NCBI GenBank assembly: GCA_037447605.1
Contig: CM074804.1
Span: 2,641,230 to 2,702,164 of the forward strand
Origin: Zygnema circumcarinatum
Taxonomy: Eukaryota; Streptophyta; Zygnematophyceae; Zygnematales; Zygnemataceae
Length of the DNA: 60,935 nucleotides
Direction: 5' to 3'
Both the position numbers and the translations under genes were made by a program. Below, piece after piece: positions 1-11,397 of the stretch; position 1 is the first letter of the stretch; every line of letters starts with the position of its first letter. The notes under the pieces were generated by a model. The model saw only the letters and a list, made by a program, of their open reading frames with translations, was not told the origin of the DNA and made no database searches.

Positions 1-3000
1 CCAATCCCTCTCCACCCCCTCTCTTTCTCTCTACCCCGCTCTCACTTGTCCCTCATTGCCCGTCTCCTCCTCCCTCCCTCCCTCCACACCCTCTTCTATC
101 TCCGTCGTCCATTTCGCCCCCTTGTCCTTGTTCTCCCCTCTCCGTACAGCCCTCACGAGAACTCGAAAAGGGAGAAGAGAAGAAGAGCCTACCGAGGTAG
201 TCTCCCACGGTTCTCGTAACGCTGCACATGCCGTAGAGTGCGAACTCCCAGTGCTCGGTGAGAGCATCGGTCACCTCCAGATTCAACTTACGGGCCAACC
301 GGATGATGGCGTTCTCAGGCAAGCACATCGGCGTTTCCTGAACACGCGAGACGAACAACTTCAGGGACGTTTGTAGGAGACTTACCGAGGAAGATTGGAG
401 TCCTCAATTCAGCATTCAAGCCAAACTATTCACCCACAGTAGAAGTGATGAGGTCGACCCATTCTTATGGTTCAATGGTAGCTTACAGTTGCACTTCTCA
501 TTCTGGAATATGTGCTTTTTGGCTGCATAATTTTCGGCATGATACCTTCACCTTAAAAGTTGAAAGGACTAGTTCGAGATGTGCATGCAGCTACTCTATT
601 TGTCGCATAATGATCTAACCCTCTCGCATCCGAGCAGTTATCAACAAACATGTGCATTGCACTCTAAGGAAAAGAAGAATGTGCATTTCTTGCATGATTT
701 CCTGTCGTCTGGAAAAAGTGCTCACAATGTCACATCGACAGCCGCAGTCCTGCAACGGTTGATCCAAAGTGCAGCGTTTGTCGCATACAATGCATCCCTC
801 TCTCACGCCCTGACTCCGATACGACCCGCCGGCCGCTACGGCCGAAGTAAAGGCGGTCTTGCAATCGTCGAGAGTTGCAGCCGGAGCAGTTCAACCGCCG
901 ACGACCTCTTCGAACTTGGGAACACCGTAAAATTTTATGCATGCATGATAGAAAGGATGCGTGTCTGCACAGTGAAGAGCTCCACCAGTTACTATCCAAA
1001 AGTGGCAATGCTCCTCCAGACAACAAACAAAAACCAAGTCTTTACAGAAACTGCTGCGCGTCAAATGGCGGAAATTATGCGATCCTTCGACTGAAAAAGT
1101 GTGGAGTTCAGTGCTGCTTACTGGAAGTATCTAAGCAGTGAATATAGTCGCCGAACACATTCTTCTGTGCACACGTTTCCCAGGTTGTAATGTTTGGTGG
1201 AATCGCCGAGGATCGAGTGCCGTATCGTGTGATGAAAGGAGCCTTGTTCACATTATCAGGTCTGCAACGCAATAAGCGCACATGATCACGATAAGGGTAA
1301 AACGGGGACAGGCTTTAGTTTCCAAATTGCAGAAGNTTGCATGGGAAAGACGGAGTCAATGTCGACTGACGGAGTTGGGCAAGGCATGTGAACTGACCCT
1401 CGAAAAAAGCCATAGGCATTTGTTGTATTGCTTGGGCCCAGCCTTCCCCACGTCAACTTTGAGAGCGCCAATGCTTCCGTGCCTGATGGTACTGTCCAGT
1501 TCGCGAACTGACCCGTAACAACTGCAACCATGGAGATGCGATCCACGAAGCAAAATGAATGCAAAAAAATAAAAATAAAGCAAAAATAGCTCGACTGCAT
1601 GGAGAGAGAAGTGATGAAATCGGAACCGTCAAAGCACTGCTATAGTAAAAAAACTTATGTTACATGAAGCAACGTACACAAAACAACCCAATGACAAAAA
1701 GGAAAAAACCTGTCGATGTTACCTTGAAAGTCATTCAGGGGGTCCCCCCTGTGTAGTTTCCGTAATAGTCGTCTGAAAAGAAAAAGCTTTGCAGTGGATC
1801 CTTCTCATTCAAGTAATCCCAATACGGCATAGCGAGGCTGGGATCTATGGACTGCCCCACCACATGAAGGTAACGTTAGAATCACCCGCGCAAACAACAC
1901 AGATACACTACCTAAAATTTGAAGCATCATGATTTATTGTTATGTAAAGCAGGCATGTCGAAAGGGCCCCATGATTGGGAGAGCAATGCACCTGGAGTGG
2001 GAGCTCGAACATGCGCAGAAAAGCGCGGTGGAAGGTGACGAAGGCGGGCCCGTGATGGCCGAAATCGCACTCTGATGCCTTCACCCACACGGCCGCGGTG
2101 TGGAGTGCCGCCATCTCCATGTAGCTGTAGAACCTGCGCGGAAACAGCGCGTGGAGCGGCATTGTGTTAGAGTGGCGCTTCTCCAAATGACAATTTTCCT
2201 TAGAAAGCCCCAGGAAGGGGCCGCTGTGGGGGGGAAGGAGGGGGGAAGGAGATCAACCGAGAACGGATAGATATGGACGGAGGGGGGACAGGGGTGCAAA
2301 AATAGGGAAGAAAAATCGTGGAAAAAAAGGAAGGGAGGGAGGGAGGGGCGGGATGGTACGCCTGAAAGGGCAATACCTCGGGCCAATTTGTGCCTGGCCT
2401 CCTTCTGTGGTGTGGTTCCGCATCTCTTTGATGGCCGAAAAGTATTTCTCCAACTCGGCTTTGTCAAGGGAGAGTATGCTCCTGCGGACGTAGTTGACAC
2501 GCACAGGCACGAGGAAGGTCTGCCAATAGGGTGGAAAACATGAAAACAAAACAAATAGTCGTAGGAATAACGAATCGTCCAAAATCGCGTTAACAAGTAC
2601 AATAAGCGTGTACTCCAGCACTCAAAGAGTCTCGAGAACCCAACCCCTTGTGGGAATTCTTTGGGAAGTAGGATCTACCCACCGCCGTGCTTGCGCCCGT
2701 CGAGCAGTCTTCAGAGGAGTCGGCGGAGATCGGGCAGGCGGAAACTTTGAGATGCTGCTGACCGGGCTCGTAGAACGTGATGTTTCCTTAGCGCCCCAAA
2801 AAATTTGTTGTCCTTGGGCCCCTCGGCGTGGAGGAGCCACCCCTCACGAAATGTTGCGGTTTTTGCTTGCGAAGGAGGCTGAACGCTGTGGGTCAAAGCG
2901 AAGGAAGAGGGAGCCCTTACTCAGCATGTGCCCATATGGAGGAAAGCTCAAGTTTTTATGAAGATGGGGAGGAGGAGGGTCCAAGGTGAGAGCGCTCACA

Positions 3001-3446
3001 GAAGGCGGTGGGTTTGTGGGGCTCCGCGAACACGCCCAAGTGCGCAAAGGCCGTGGCGGTCGCCACTTCCAACTCCACACCCGACGCGTCAAAGATCGCC
3101 AAACCGCCTCCGCCATGGATTGCCTGCACAGCGTACCCTCCTCACATTAGGCGGAATGAATTGAGGCCTCACCCTTCTAGCAACAAAAAGCTACTCGGCA
3201 TCGAAGAATTAACAAAAATGGAACACCTTTGTGGATCACTACTCTATTGACGCAAAGCCGCAAGAGGAGCACCTGCTGTGTGAGTGCGCTCTCCCTCTGA
3301 AGCCCCTCTACCTCCAGGGAGGGCGAGAAGCGCGTCGGCTGAGAATGCTTGTCGGATGGCGGGCGGCGCGCATGTGCGTGCATGCCACCGAAGTATGCGG
3401 CGCCGCAGAGCGCGAGGAAAAGCGCCAGCCATGGCCTCTGTCCCAT
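1..3446 (-). pseudogene. Decayed tyrosinase-like gene, left arm copy
   Basis: Minus-strand counterpart of the intact gene at 15676-19686, truncated by the window edge so that the last exon is missing. Many exons stay readable: the signal-peptide exon (3273-3446, MGQRPWLALFLALCGAAYFG), exon 2 (3000-3123), the RVNYVRRSILSLDKAELEKY exon near 2460-2550, the CuA exon near 1990-2135 with GHHGPAFVTFHRAFLRMFE, the VTGQFANWTVPSG exon near 1400-1520, and the exon at 193-337. At least two exons are broken relative to the right copy. The third exon (near 2750-2885) carries net insertions that shift the frame. The counterpart of right exon 9 (near 850-975) has lost a base and runs into TGA after the residues KFEEVVGG. 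One base (1336) is undetermined. I infer a pseudogene, though a poor consensus or a second haplotype could also produce these breaks. Confidence 0.75.
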
Positions 3447-4074
3447 CCTGCACCGACCCGTCAAAGAGCAGGAATGCAAGCCATAATTAAGTGGTACTTT
3501 ACCGTCTACCACTTCCTCTACCCTTTCGCACGAACTTTCAAGATCCTAGTCTCTCCCTGTCCCCGTTATTCGACTTCTCTTCGCCGTTCTCTGCCTCCCT
3601 GTCCTTTCCTCTCTGTACTTATTAGTCCCTTGGTTTTTGTGTCGGGCCTCTCCGCCAATGCAGTGGACCCACACGTCTATTTCGGAGATTCCTTCCATTT
3701 CTTCATCGATTGTGCCATTCCACACTTTTCAGACATACCTTCTTTGAATCCTCCTTGTTGTTTTTCTTGCGTCACCTGAGCCCCGCCTCTCCTCTCGGCT
3801 ACCCCTTACCGACGATTATTCCTCACTTCTCCACAAATAATTCCCATTCCGCCCTTGTAATCTTATTTTCCCTATCACTGAAGTCCTTCCCTTCACTCGC
3901 TCCTTCACCTTTGTCTACCGCTTCCTCTCGTACTCCCTCTTTACTCTCTCTCTCTCTTTTTTCCTCTCTACTCCCGCGCTCTCAGCTGACTTTTCCTTCC
4001 CCAATCACTCTTCCTTCCCTTCCTGGACTCCAATTCTATATCCTTGCCGCTCACCTCAGCTCTCTTCCCCTCCG

Positions 4075-4495
4075 TTGCCACTCCCTCCCACTTCCTCCCC
4101 AGCTCCTCCCTCTCCGTCCCTCCCCAGCTCCCTCCCTAGCTCCCTCCCTCTCCCTCTCTCCCAGCTCCCTCCCTTTCCCTCCCTCCTTTGCCCTCCTCCC
4201 CACCTCCCTCCCAGCTCCCTCCCCTCCCTCCCTCTCCTCCTCCCTCTCCTCCCTCCCTCTCCCTCCCTCTCCCTCTCCCTCCCTCTCCTCTCCTCTCCCT
4301 CCCTCTCCCTCTCCTCCCCTTCCCTCTCCCTCCCTCCCCCTCCCTCTCCCTCCCCCTCCCTCTCCCTCGATCTCCACTCCCTCCCTCTCCTCTCCCTCCC
4401 TCTCCTCTCCCTCTCCTCTCCCTCCCTCTCCTCTCCCTCCCTCTCCTCACCCTCCCTCTCCTCTCCCTCCCTCTCTCCCTCGCCCCTCCCCGGAC
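4075..4495. repeat. CCCTCT-rich pyrimidine tract
   Basis: About 420 bases almost purely C and T on the plus strand, upstream of the left tyrosinase copy. The long open frames across it are low-complexity Ser/Pro or Gly/Arg/Glu artefacts. The partner tract lies at 14640-15070. Confidence 0.9.
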
Positions 4496-5310
4496 ACTTG
4501 CTCACGACGGACCGTTACACGTTCGTACAATACCGTACATATCATACGGTCCCCGCGCTGTCCTGTCGCCGCGAGTCCCCACCGCACGCGCCGCTCACCG
4601 TCGCGGTCCAATCAGCGCTCGCCACGCCATCAATACCGAACAGGAAACGACAAAGAATAGAGTCAGCGACGGGGCTCGTGATACGCGGCCAAAGATGGGC
4701 CAGTAGGGATGCCACGTGGCAGAGTCATTCTACCAGAAAGCAGAAGCGGCCAAAATACCTATGGGCCGACCAACCGCGGACCGTTGATGGTTCGCCGTAC
4801 AAAGGACGCGAGAAACTATTGCTTACTAATCCTTCGGCGCCACGTGTCCCTCCGGCCTGTTTGGCCGCATTCTGTCGAATGTGACAAAGCGCAAGAATGA
4901 GAGGCGAGAGAGAAGCTAAAAATAGAGAGGTTGGGAGAGGGAAAGAAAAAGAGGCGAGGAGAACGATCAGCAGGAGAAGGAAGGCATTCAGTCAATGACA
5001 CAAAAAAGAGGGGAGAGTGAACAGGGAATCAGAGATAAGGGATATTCGGAGAGGGTGGAAGTAGAATGTGTGAGGAGAGGAAAGTGAAGTGGCCTTGAGG
5101 AAAAGGAGCGAGGAGGATTCAAATAAGTAATATGCAGCAGAAAAATACGAGATGCCGCGATTGATAAAAAATGGAAGCAATCCCTCGAATGGACGTTTTA
5201 CGGAACCTTAGCGCGGCGGAGAATTAGTCACCAAAACTAAGAAGGACCAATAAGTGCGAGAAAGGGAAAGGTTAGAGGGGTGATCCGAGGGTATTCACAT
5301 TACTCAAACC
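4496..5310. other. Intergenic spacer of left arm
   Basis: No gene seen. 4500-4900 has several GTACGG/CCGTAC words and is well conserved in the right arm (14230-14640). 4930-5230 is an inverted, diverged copy of the region just upstream of the left tyrosinase exon 1 (about 3650-3900); both contain AGGAGGATTCAAA and a matching TGGAAG block. Confidence 0.6.
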
Positions 5311-5585
5311 TTCTCCTCCCCTCACGGTGGCGAGGCGGTGCAGTGCGGGGATGGGGCCGAGCCATGGCTGGCACTTATTCCTGGCGCTGCTTGTGCCGCG
5401 CCCGCCGATTGGCGTGCCTTTTCTTGTAGCCGCCCCACATACATCCGCCAGCTTTACTCACCCGGCCAGCTTACTCTCCATCCCGCAGGCGGAGGTTCTT
5501 GAGAGGGGCGCTTACTCACTACGGCAGGTGCTCCTCTTGCGGCTTTCGCGTCCCGATGCGATTAATGATCCACAAAGGTCCAATT
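5310..5585 (+). pseudogene. Tyrosinase exon-1 fragment
   Basis: A plus-strand remnant of the tyrosinase signal-peptide exon, opposite in direction to the main left copy. It reads MGPSHGWHLFLALLVPR where the intact gene has MGQRPWLALFLAL, and it ends with the same GCAGGTGCTCCTCTTGCGG splice-donor region followed by the GTGATCCACAAAGGT-like intron start. Only exon 1, its upstream flank and the start of intron 1 are present, so it cannot encode an enzyme. Confidence 0.65.
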
Positions 5586-5646
5586 TTTATTGACTCTTGA
5601 TCTTTGAGTAACTACGTTTCACATACGAGGTAGGCTTGATTCATTC

Positions 5647-6242
5647 TGTTGACAATTTGAGCTGGTCCTCCGCTACTCTCACTCGACATGCTTGCAATAT
5701 GCGAGATCATCTGACCCTCAGTCTTGGCGCGAAAGCAAATGGTCGATCAAGCGAGCAGAAGGGGAATAAGTAAGGAGAAGCTCACCGACCTCAAAAACTC
5801 CTTAATAAAGAAATGAAGAGAAACAAGCATTTATGTCAAGCCCTCGGGCTTCACAATGCTCGACTAACTCCCTACTTCCTGGCGCCCATGCGGCCGGGCA
5901 GCTACACTTTCGACACGAGCCAAGCTACAGGCTGAATTAAGTTGAACTCTCGGTTGATTAACCACAATCAGCACCTCTTAAATACTAAGCATTTGCACTA
6001 CTCCGCGTTCTTGCACGCCGCCCAGCATCTTGGCAGCTCCACACCTGGCGCACCTCCATGTCGGTTGGTGATGCTCAGCGTCTCCGAGAGGCTTCGCCTG
6101 CGCGCATGGCCCGGAACTCATCCTGAGTGCGCCATGGCCAGAAGGGAGAAGGTCCGTGCAGTTTCCCTCCTTCCAAAAAGGCACCGACCTTCGAAAGCCG
6201 CATCCTTGCTTGTAGCGCTTCTCCAGCTGTGTTGGTGTAACA
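5647..6242 (-). repeat. 3' LTR of the Copia element
   Basis: Shares with the other LTR the start TGTTGACAATTTGAG, the block CTCCTTAATAAAGAAATGAAG, the block ACAAGCATTTATGTCAAGCC and the GGCTGAATTAAGTTGAA block. It has diverged clearly from its partner, which implies an old insertion. Confidence 0.75.
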
Positions 6243-6365
6243 AACGGCGTACCTCCGGCGAGGTTTGAACTTCGAGACCTCCGGTATTCACCTAAGTCTT
6301 TTACCATTAAAAGGCAACGGATGTAAGTACTACGGCCTTACAACCCATGTATAGCGTTTACGGCG
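6240..6365 (-). mobile_element. tRNA-derived SINE-like unit, copy A
   Basis: On the minus strand the sequence ATGGTAAAAGACTTAGG resembles a polymerase III A box and GTCTCGAAGTTCAAACC, about 35 bases further on, resembles a B box. This arrangement is typical of plant tRNA-related SINEs. No poly(A/T) tail or target duplication was identified, so the ends are approximate. Confidence 0.45.
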
Positions 6366-6534
6366 CTACATTCCTCCCCACCTAACGGGCACCAAGTCAC
6401 CGGCGCGTCAAAGTTTTCCGCGGCGGCGTTCAAGCTCTGTCAGTACATGTGTTGGGCGATTCAAACCCCGTTGGCCAGCCGTACCCATTGCACCGAGATC
6501 CGCGGTGTTAGGGTGAATTGCGATACCGATCCTT

Positions 6535-6695
6535 AGGCTCACGATACCGATACTTGTAAACCCGCGCACCTCCCGGCGGGGTCCGAACTTCGAGACCTCG
6601 GTATTCACCTAAGTCTTTACCATTAAAAGGCAACACAGCGGATGTAAGTACTCGGCCATACGAAAAGCCCGTATATAGCGTTTGCTTCTGATTAG
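6535..6695 (-). mobile_element. tRNA-derived SINE-like unit, copy B
   Basis: Second copy about 300 bases from the first, in the same orientation, with the same A-box-like (ATGGTAAAGACTTAGG) and B-box-like (GTCTCGAAGTTCGGACC) words and the same leader (ACTTACATCCG). It may be a tandem duplication inside the retrotransposon rather than an independent insertion. Confidence 0.45.
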
Positions 6696-7559
6696 TGCGT
6701 CCGGTACATCCCATAGTCACCGTAAACTCCCGGACATTTAAATGCGGTGATCCCACTAAAGCAATAAGCAATACAAAAGTGACCGCATTTATCGCTGCGG
6801 CGCCCGCGTCAAACTATACTTATCAATTCTAAGTAGACTCACGGTGGTAGGCTGTAGCCGCCCTCGGCGTGTCTTCAGAACTTCCGTGTTCCACCAGAAA
6901 CGGCGCCCTAGCGCCTTGTTGACATGACCAAATCTCCTAAGGACCGCCGACAAAAGGCTAAGGACCTTACAGCGTACAATTCTAGGCTATACCCTTATTG
7001 TACCCAACATTCCCCCTCTCGGTCCTAGCCACCCAACACAACCAAAAGTTCCTACGCCTATGAGGATACTATTACGGCAATCCATCTTTCCTTGGTACCA
7101 TGAGACTCCTGACTCACTACTCAAGGCTACTCCACAATGTATCATCAACCCCTCTTAAACTACAAGCGAGGGGTTTACATTATTCCGGCAACACCATCAT
7201 GAGTCGCGGCAATACTGGCGAAGTAAAGGCCGACTGGATTACGTCATCCTCATTGTCCATCCGTCATTGTTCGCTCCGTCCCCACGAAGTGATCGAAGAA
7301 TGGAACGACTCGTAAGCGTCCTTGTTCAGCGGAGGCCTCCATGCGGTTGGAGTTCGGTTTCTCCTTCCTCTGTACGCCCGGCGAAGGTACGTAGTGCGGC
7401 GAGCGGCCTCACTAATGACAGCGATTACCCGGGGCGCAGCGAGCAAAAACTTCCCGATCAGCGGTCCGGATGTCAAGCACGGCGTGACCGGTGACGCTCC
7501 CTCCGAATCGGACTCCACCTTCACATCACTTGGCCGGCCGTTCCTCCCCTCCTTTCTCA

Positions 7560-8700
7560 TCACGGCTGGGTCAAAGCCGTCGGCAGTCGCCTCAATGGCT
7601 CATCTCCACCATCGATTTGAAGTAAGCGAGGCTCTCCACCAAGGATACGCCCGAATACTCGCGCCACAAATCCACGCTCAATAGTAATTTGAAATTGGGC
7701 CCGCGGCTCAAAGTTCCCTCGAAATCCTTGTCGCCTTTCTCTGTTGTTTTTCTCCTGCGGCTTAGAAGCCTGCTCCTCTGCAAACTCGTGCTTCACACTC
7801 ACGTAGCGCCGGACCCCACACACGGCGACATAAGATATGTAATTTCCTTCGGCTACATCAGTCGAAAAAGTCTTCACCTTTTGCCCGGATTCTAGCTCCC
7901 ACCACCTCTTGCCGCTACTCAAATGCGGCAAAGGTCTGACTTTGCTCTCGGCGGTATTCGGACCCGAATTTCCGGAGAACAATCATTGGAAAAGTAATAA
8001 GGAATTGTAAGCCTTCTAAATTAGCAAAATTGGGGTACGCAATATCGGTGTGGACCATCTCAAGCCTTTCCTTGGCTCGGCCACTCCTCTTCACTCCCAT
8101 GGCGAAGGTACATGAGCTTTCGGCAAGGCAATACGTACAAAACTCTACCTCACGCCTGAGCGCGTTGAAGTCCACAGGTGTAGGACATCTCCCATGATGA
8201 TTGTCCTCTTCATCTTCCCTTCGAATCTTAAAGGCTTCACACGTCCTCCTCGGGAATCGTACACCCCCTCTCGGTTTTTGCGTTAGCATCTTGCGCCACC
8301 ATCTTTCTTTTATTGCTACGCACCAAAGGTTTTGTCGAGCACGTGCTTTAAAGCACACGCATCAACTAAGGCATGGCGGCTCAACCTCCACATCTCGGAC
8401 ACCTCCCGCGAACTTCGTCCTTCTCAAAATCACCCGTGCACCCAACTTCATCGCCGAGGTTCATCACCGATAGCGCCGCCTCACGACAAAAGCGGCGGCT
8501 CTGTGACCCGCTGCTGCCGCACTTGAAGCCCGGATCCCTCGAAAAATGGACCTCTCGGTGATTTCATCGTCACTAGAAGGCTCGTCCGAGCTCTCGGGTC
8601 GTCCCTTGTTCTGGTAGCAGTCAGTCGACAAATGCCCAAGCTTGCCGCAAGTAAAACACGTTGGGGTGGGTCTTGATCATTCCTCCCCTTTTTTCTTGCT
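7560..8700 (-). pseudogene. Copia gag-pol remnant (zinc knuckle, integrase)
   Basis: Read on the minus strand, 8632-8663 encodes CFTCGKLGHLSTDC, a retroviral-type CCHC zinc knuckle of the Gag C terminus. Downstream, 7915-8358 holds FCTYCLAESSCTFAMG followed by LEMVHTDIAYPNF, matching the zinc-binding and HTDI part of a Copia integrase. The segment at 7560-7982 continues in another frame. Frameshifts between these blocks mean no full polyprotein is made. The reverse-transcriptase YVDD and RNase H regions were not recognised, so the element is non-autonomous. Confidence 0.65.
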
Positions 8701-9351
8701 TTGGATTAGCAACACGGCCAATACACACTGGCTCTCCTTTTAACAATGAGTGAGCCTCTCTTATGCACTCCTTTGACTTGCTCCATGGTCATGGGCAAAC
8801 TGGAAAGATGAGTCCTCAATGACTCCCTTTGTTCCACCTCATATTTGCTTAGCAATCCTACTAGGAGTGGCAGTGAATCACTTACATAGGTAATGGAATG
8901 AAGCTGCTTAGCCACTACACCTACATAAAGTAAAATTTCCAGCATATAATTGGTTAATGTTCTCCCTTTTTCCATCCTGCAGCACTTATTTTGCCTCTGG
9001 GTTTCTGCCAATCACTCCCTCACTTGGCACTCCTTTGCTTTGCTTGAAGACTAGTCCCATCTCGTGACAGATCTTAGAGATCTAGCGAAAAGCATGGTAG
9101 AGGGGCCGTACTCTTGTCGCCAGCGTGTATCCTGCGGCCTTCTACTTGTTCTTCACTTGCCGCGGGTCAAACGCCTTCCGTCACGTAGATCCCCTCGAGT
9201 GGGGCGGGAGAAAGTGGTTCCAGGGTGTCCCGTCTCACATTACTTGAAGGGCGCCTTGCTCTCCAAGCGAGGAATGCACTCCGCACCTCAATATGCGCCA
9301 ATCTTTCCCTTCGAAACCGGGACCCTATACTTGGGTTCCTCATCGAAAAAC

Positions 9352-9363
9352 GCTCTGATACCA
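9352..9363 (-). promoter_or_regulatory. Primer binding site (initiator Met tRNA)
   Basis: The minus strand reads TGGTATCAGAGC one base inside the LTR end TGTCAACA. This is the standard Copia primer binding site for reverse transcription and identifies the right-hand repeat as the 5' LTR. Confidence 0.85.
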
Positions 9364-9364
9364 C

Positions 9365-9995
9365 TGTTGACAATTTGAGCCTGGTCCCTCCCACTACTCT
9401 CACTCTCTGACATGCTTGCAATGTCTGAATCAATACAACCCTCAAGAAGTGCACACCTTTGAAAAACAAATGATCAATCAAGCAAACACCAGAAAGAGAA
9501 TAAGTAAGGAGAAACAGGCCTCAAAACTCCTTAATAAAGAAATGAAGAAGAAACAAGCATTTATGTCAAGCCCTAGGGCTTCCACCTATGCTCGACTAAC
9601 TCCCCTACTTCACTGCTTTGCGCCCATACGGCCGGGGCAGCTACACTTCGGCAACACGAGCCAGAAGCTACGGCTGAATTAAGTTGAATTTCGGGTTGAT
9701 TAACTCTAATCAACACCTACTTAAATCTTAAGCGGCACTACTCCGTTCTCACTTGCGCCGCCCTTATCCGCAGCTCACCGCACGGCGCACCTCCATATCG
9801 CTGGTGATGCTCCACGTCTCCGGGGCTCGCACCGCGCAGCGGCTGGGGAACTCATCCACCGGGGTAAGCCCAGCCCGTGGCCGGGAAGGGGAGAAGTCCA
9901 TCCACCGGGTTTCCACTCCTTCAAAGGCGCACCACGGCCTTCTCAGCCACCATCCACCCAGCGTGCTTCTACAAAATAAAATTAAGGGTTAAACA
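9365..9995 (-). repeat. 5' LTR of the Copia element
   Basis: Begins TGTTGACA next to the primer binding site and ends near TTAAACA, followed by AAAAGGCTAGCTGG, which resembles the flank of the solo LTR in the other arm. Confidence 0.75.
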
Positions 9996-11297
9996 AAAAG
10001 GCTAGCTGGCGGCTGCCCCGGGAGGAGTCTTTGTCTGACCACTGGCGTGTCACGTCTTCAGCCTTGACATCAAGGTTGGGAGGTGAATGTTGTGGGTACT
10101 GCGGCTTATAGAGAGCGAGTCCAGGGGGATTGATCTGTGAAGGCGTAAGGGATGCGAGAGAGCGTTCCCCACCGGCTGGACTTGATGCGCAAAGAGCCCT
10201 TCCTTGGGGGCCCTCACTCCCACATCCTCTCCTGCGGCTAGTCTCTTAGCTAGGCTTCTAGTGATCATTGGTCATTGGGGAAGCGATGCAAGGCGAGGAT
10301 AGAGGCAGATAGGGGGCTTGGCATAGTGGCCGGCGAGAGAGGGAAAGCAGGACACAACTTAGATAAAGGTGGTATTTTGGAAACTCACCCGGCCGGCGGT
10401 TGGTAGGAATCGATACAATGGTAAATGTCTTCTCACTTTGAAATCTTTGTCTAAGCTGAAGGGTGAATGGGACGTCTAAATCTTTATCGACAAGAAGACT
10501 CTTTCTCTATCTCTCTCTCTCTCATCTATGGCATGGAACTCTCTCTCTCTCTCTCTCTCTTACTTAGCATCATTCTTTATGTGAAGAGGAAGGAAAAGAA
10601 GAAAGAAAGACAAGACAACAAACCACCACGGTAAATACAAATACTAAGCGTACTAAAGACAAAAAGCATCAGCGGCGTCCCATCTACTTAACGACAATAG
10701 ATCTTGAGTCTTAGCGGTGGCAGTCTCGATTAGCCAGCTGCCCACTGGGAAGAACTGGCCGACTTCACGTGGAGCCGCCGGATAGGTCGTGAATGATAAT
10801 GTCAGCTGGCCTTGGCGGTGTTCCCGAAGTGCGCGCCTTATTTGGATGGTGTCTTGTTCCGTGAGCCACCAGCGCCTTAGGCGCTCCGCCTTCTCTAAAT
10901 CGTTGGCGGCTCACAAAAGTTAAGTTGTCCGCGTGGCCGCGGAAGGGCATCGTCAAGTACAGCCCGAGCCGGGCGCGGATCTTTGAGAACGCCCAGCTCC
11001 GTTCGCGCTACATCACGTAGCACATGCTTGGGGAAACAAAGCGCCTGGCGGTATAAGGAAAAGAGACAAAGAGGCGAGGAGGGACCATGATGGCGTGAAT
11101 GGAGGGGCAGCCTTGGCGGTCGGCCATGCGGAAAACTTCGGCGTACATTCGGAAATGGGGAGTATCGGCGGGATCAGAGGTGGAGGAGGGAGTAAGACAA
11201 ATTCGAAATCGAAGGATTCTACGGCCGAAGCCGAGCAATGTGGGGCCCGAGCGGCAAAGTGGCGAGAATGAGAAATGGACGATGAGTCGTCATGGCG
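9996..11297. other. Left-arm spacer without gene
   Basis: Alignable in inverse orientation to 11.63-12.9 kb. It contains short CT microsatellites (10499-10560) and no supported gene. The segment 11105-11240 encodes nothing recognisable but is well conserved between the arms. Confidence 0.6.
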
Positions 11298-11397
11298 NNN
11301 NNNNNNNNNNNNNNNNNNNNNNNNNNNNNNNNNNNNNNNNNNNNNNNNNNNNNNNNNNNNNNNNNNNNNNNNNNNNNNNNNNNNNNNNNNNNNNNNN
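11298..11397. other. Assembly gap (100 N) at inverted-repeat centre
   Basis: Exactly 100 N, the usual placeholder for an unsized scaffold gap. It falls where the two inverted arms meet, so the real spacer length and junction are unknown. Confidence 0.98.

Larger units (their letters stand above)
5647..9995 (-). mobile_element. Decayed Copia-type LTR retrotransposon
   Basis: Two related direct repeats (5647-6242 and 9365-9995) both start TGTTGACAATTTGAGC and end near TAACA, typical LTR ends. Directly inside the right LTR the minus strand reads TGGTATCAGAGC, the classic initiator-Met tRNA primer binding site, which fixes the orientation as minus with the 5' LTR on the right. The interior encodes a CCHC zinc knuckle and an HTDI-type integrase segment in broken frames. 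The internal part is only about 3.1 kb, shorter than an intact Copia, so much of the reverse transcriptase region seems missing. No convincing 5-bp target duplication was found. Two SINE-like units sit just inside the 3' LTR. Confidence 0.8.
1..11297. repeat. Left arm of large inverted duplication
   Basis: Position 1 corresponds to about 19138 on the opposite strand, and matching continues inward: 3446 with 15676, 5310-5585 with 13540-13835, 5647 with 13496, 10150-10270 with 12600-12720, 11105-11240 with 11690-11800. The arms differ by many substitutions and indels and by a roughly 3.75-kb Copia body present only here. The junction is hidden by the N run. Confidence 0.85.

Noticed and set aside
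3710-4884. Long open frames (up to 316 codons) over the pyrimidine tract
   Set aside because: Residues are almost only Ser, Pro and Leu in every frame, as expected from CCCTCT repeats; no start context, no family feature.
8700-9060. Separate gene upstream of the Copia zinc knuckle
   Set aside because: Lies inside the retrotransposon between primer binding site and Gag knuckle; best explained as decayed gag.
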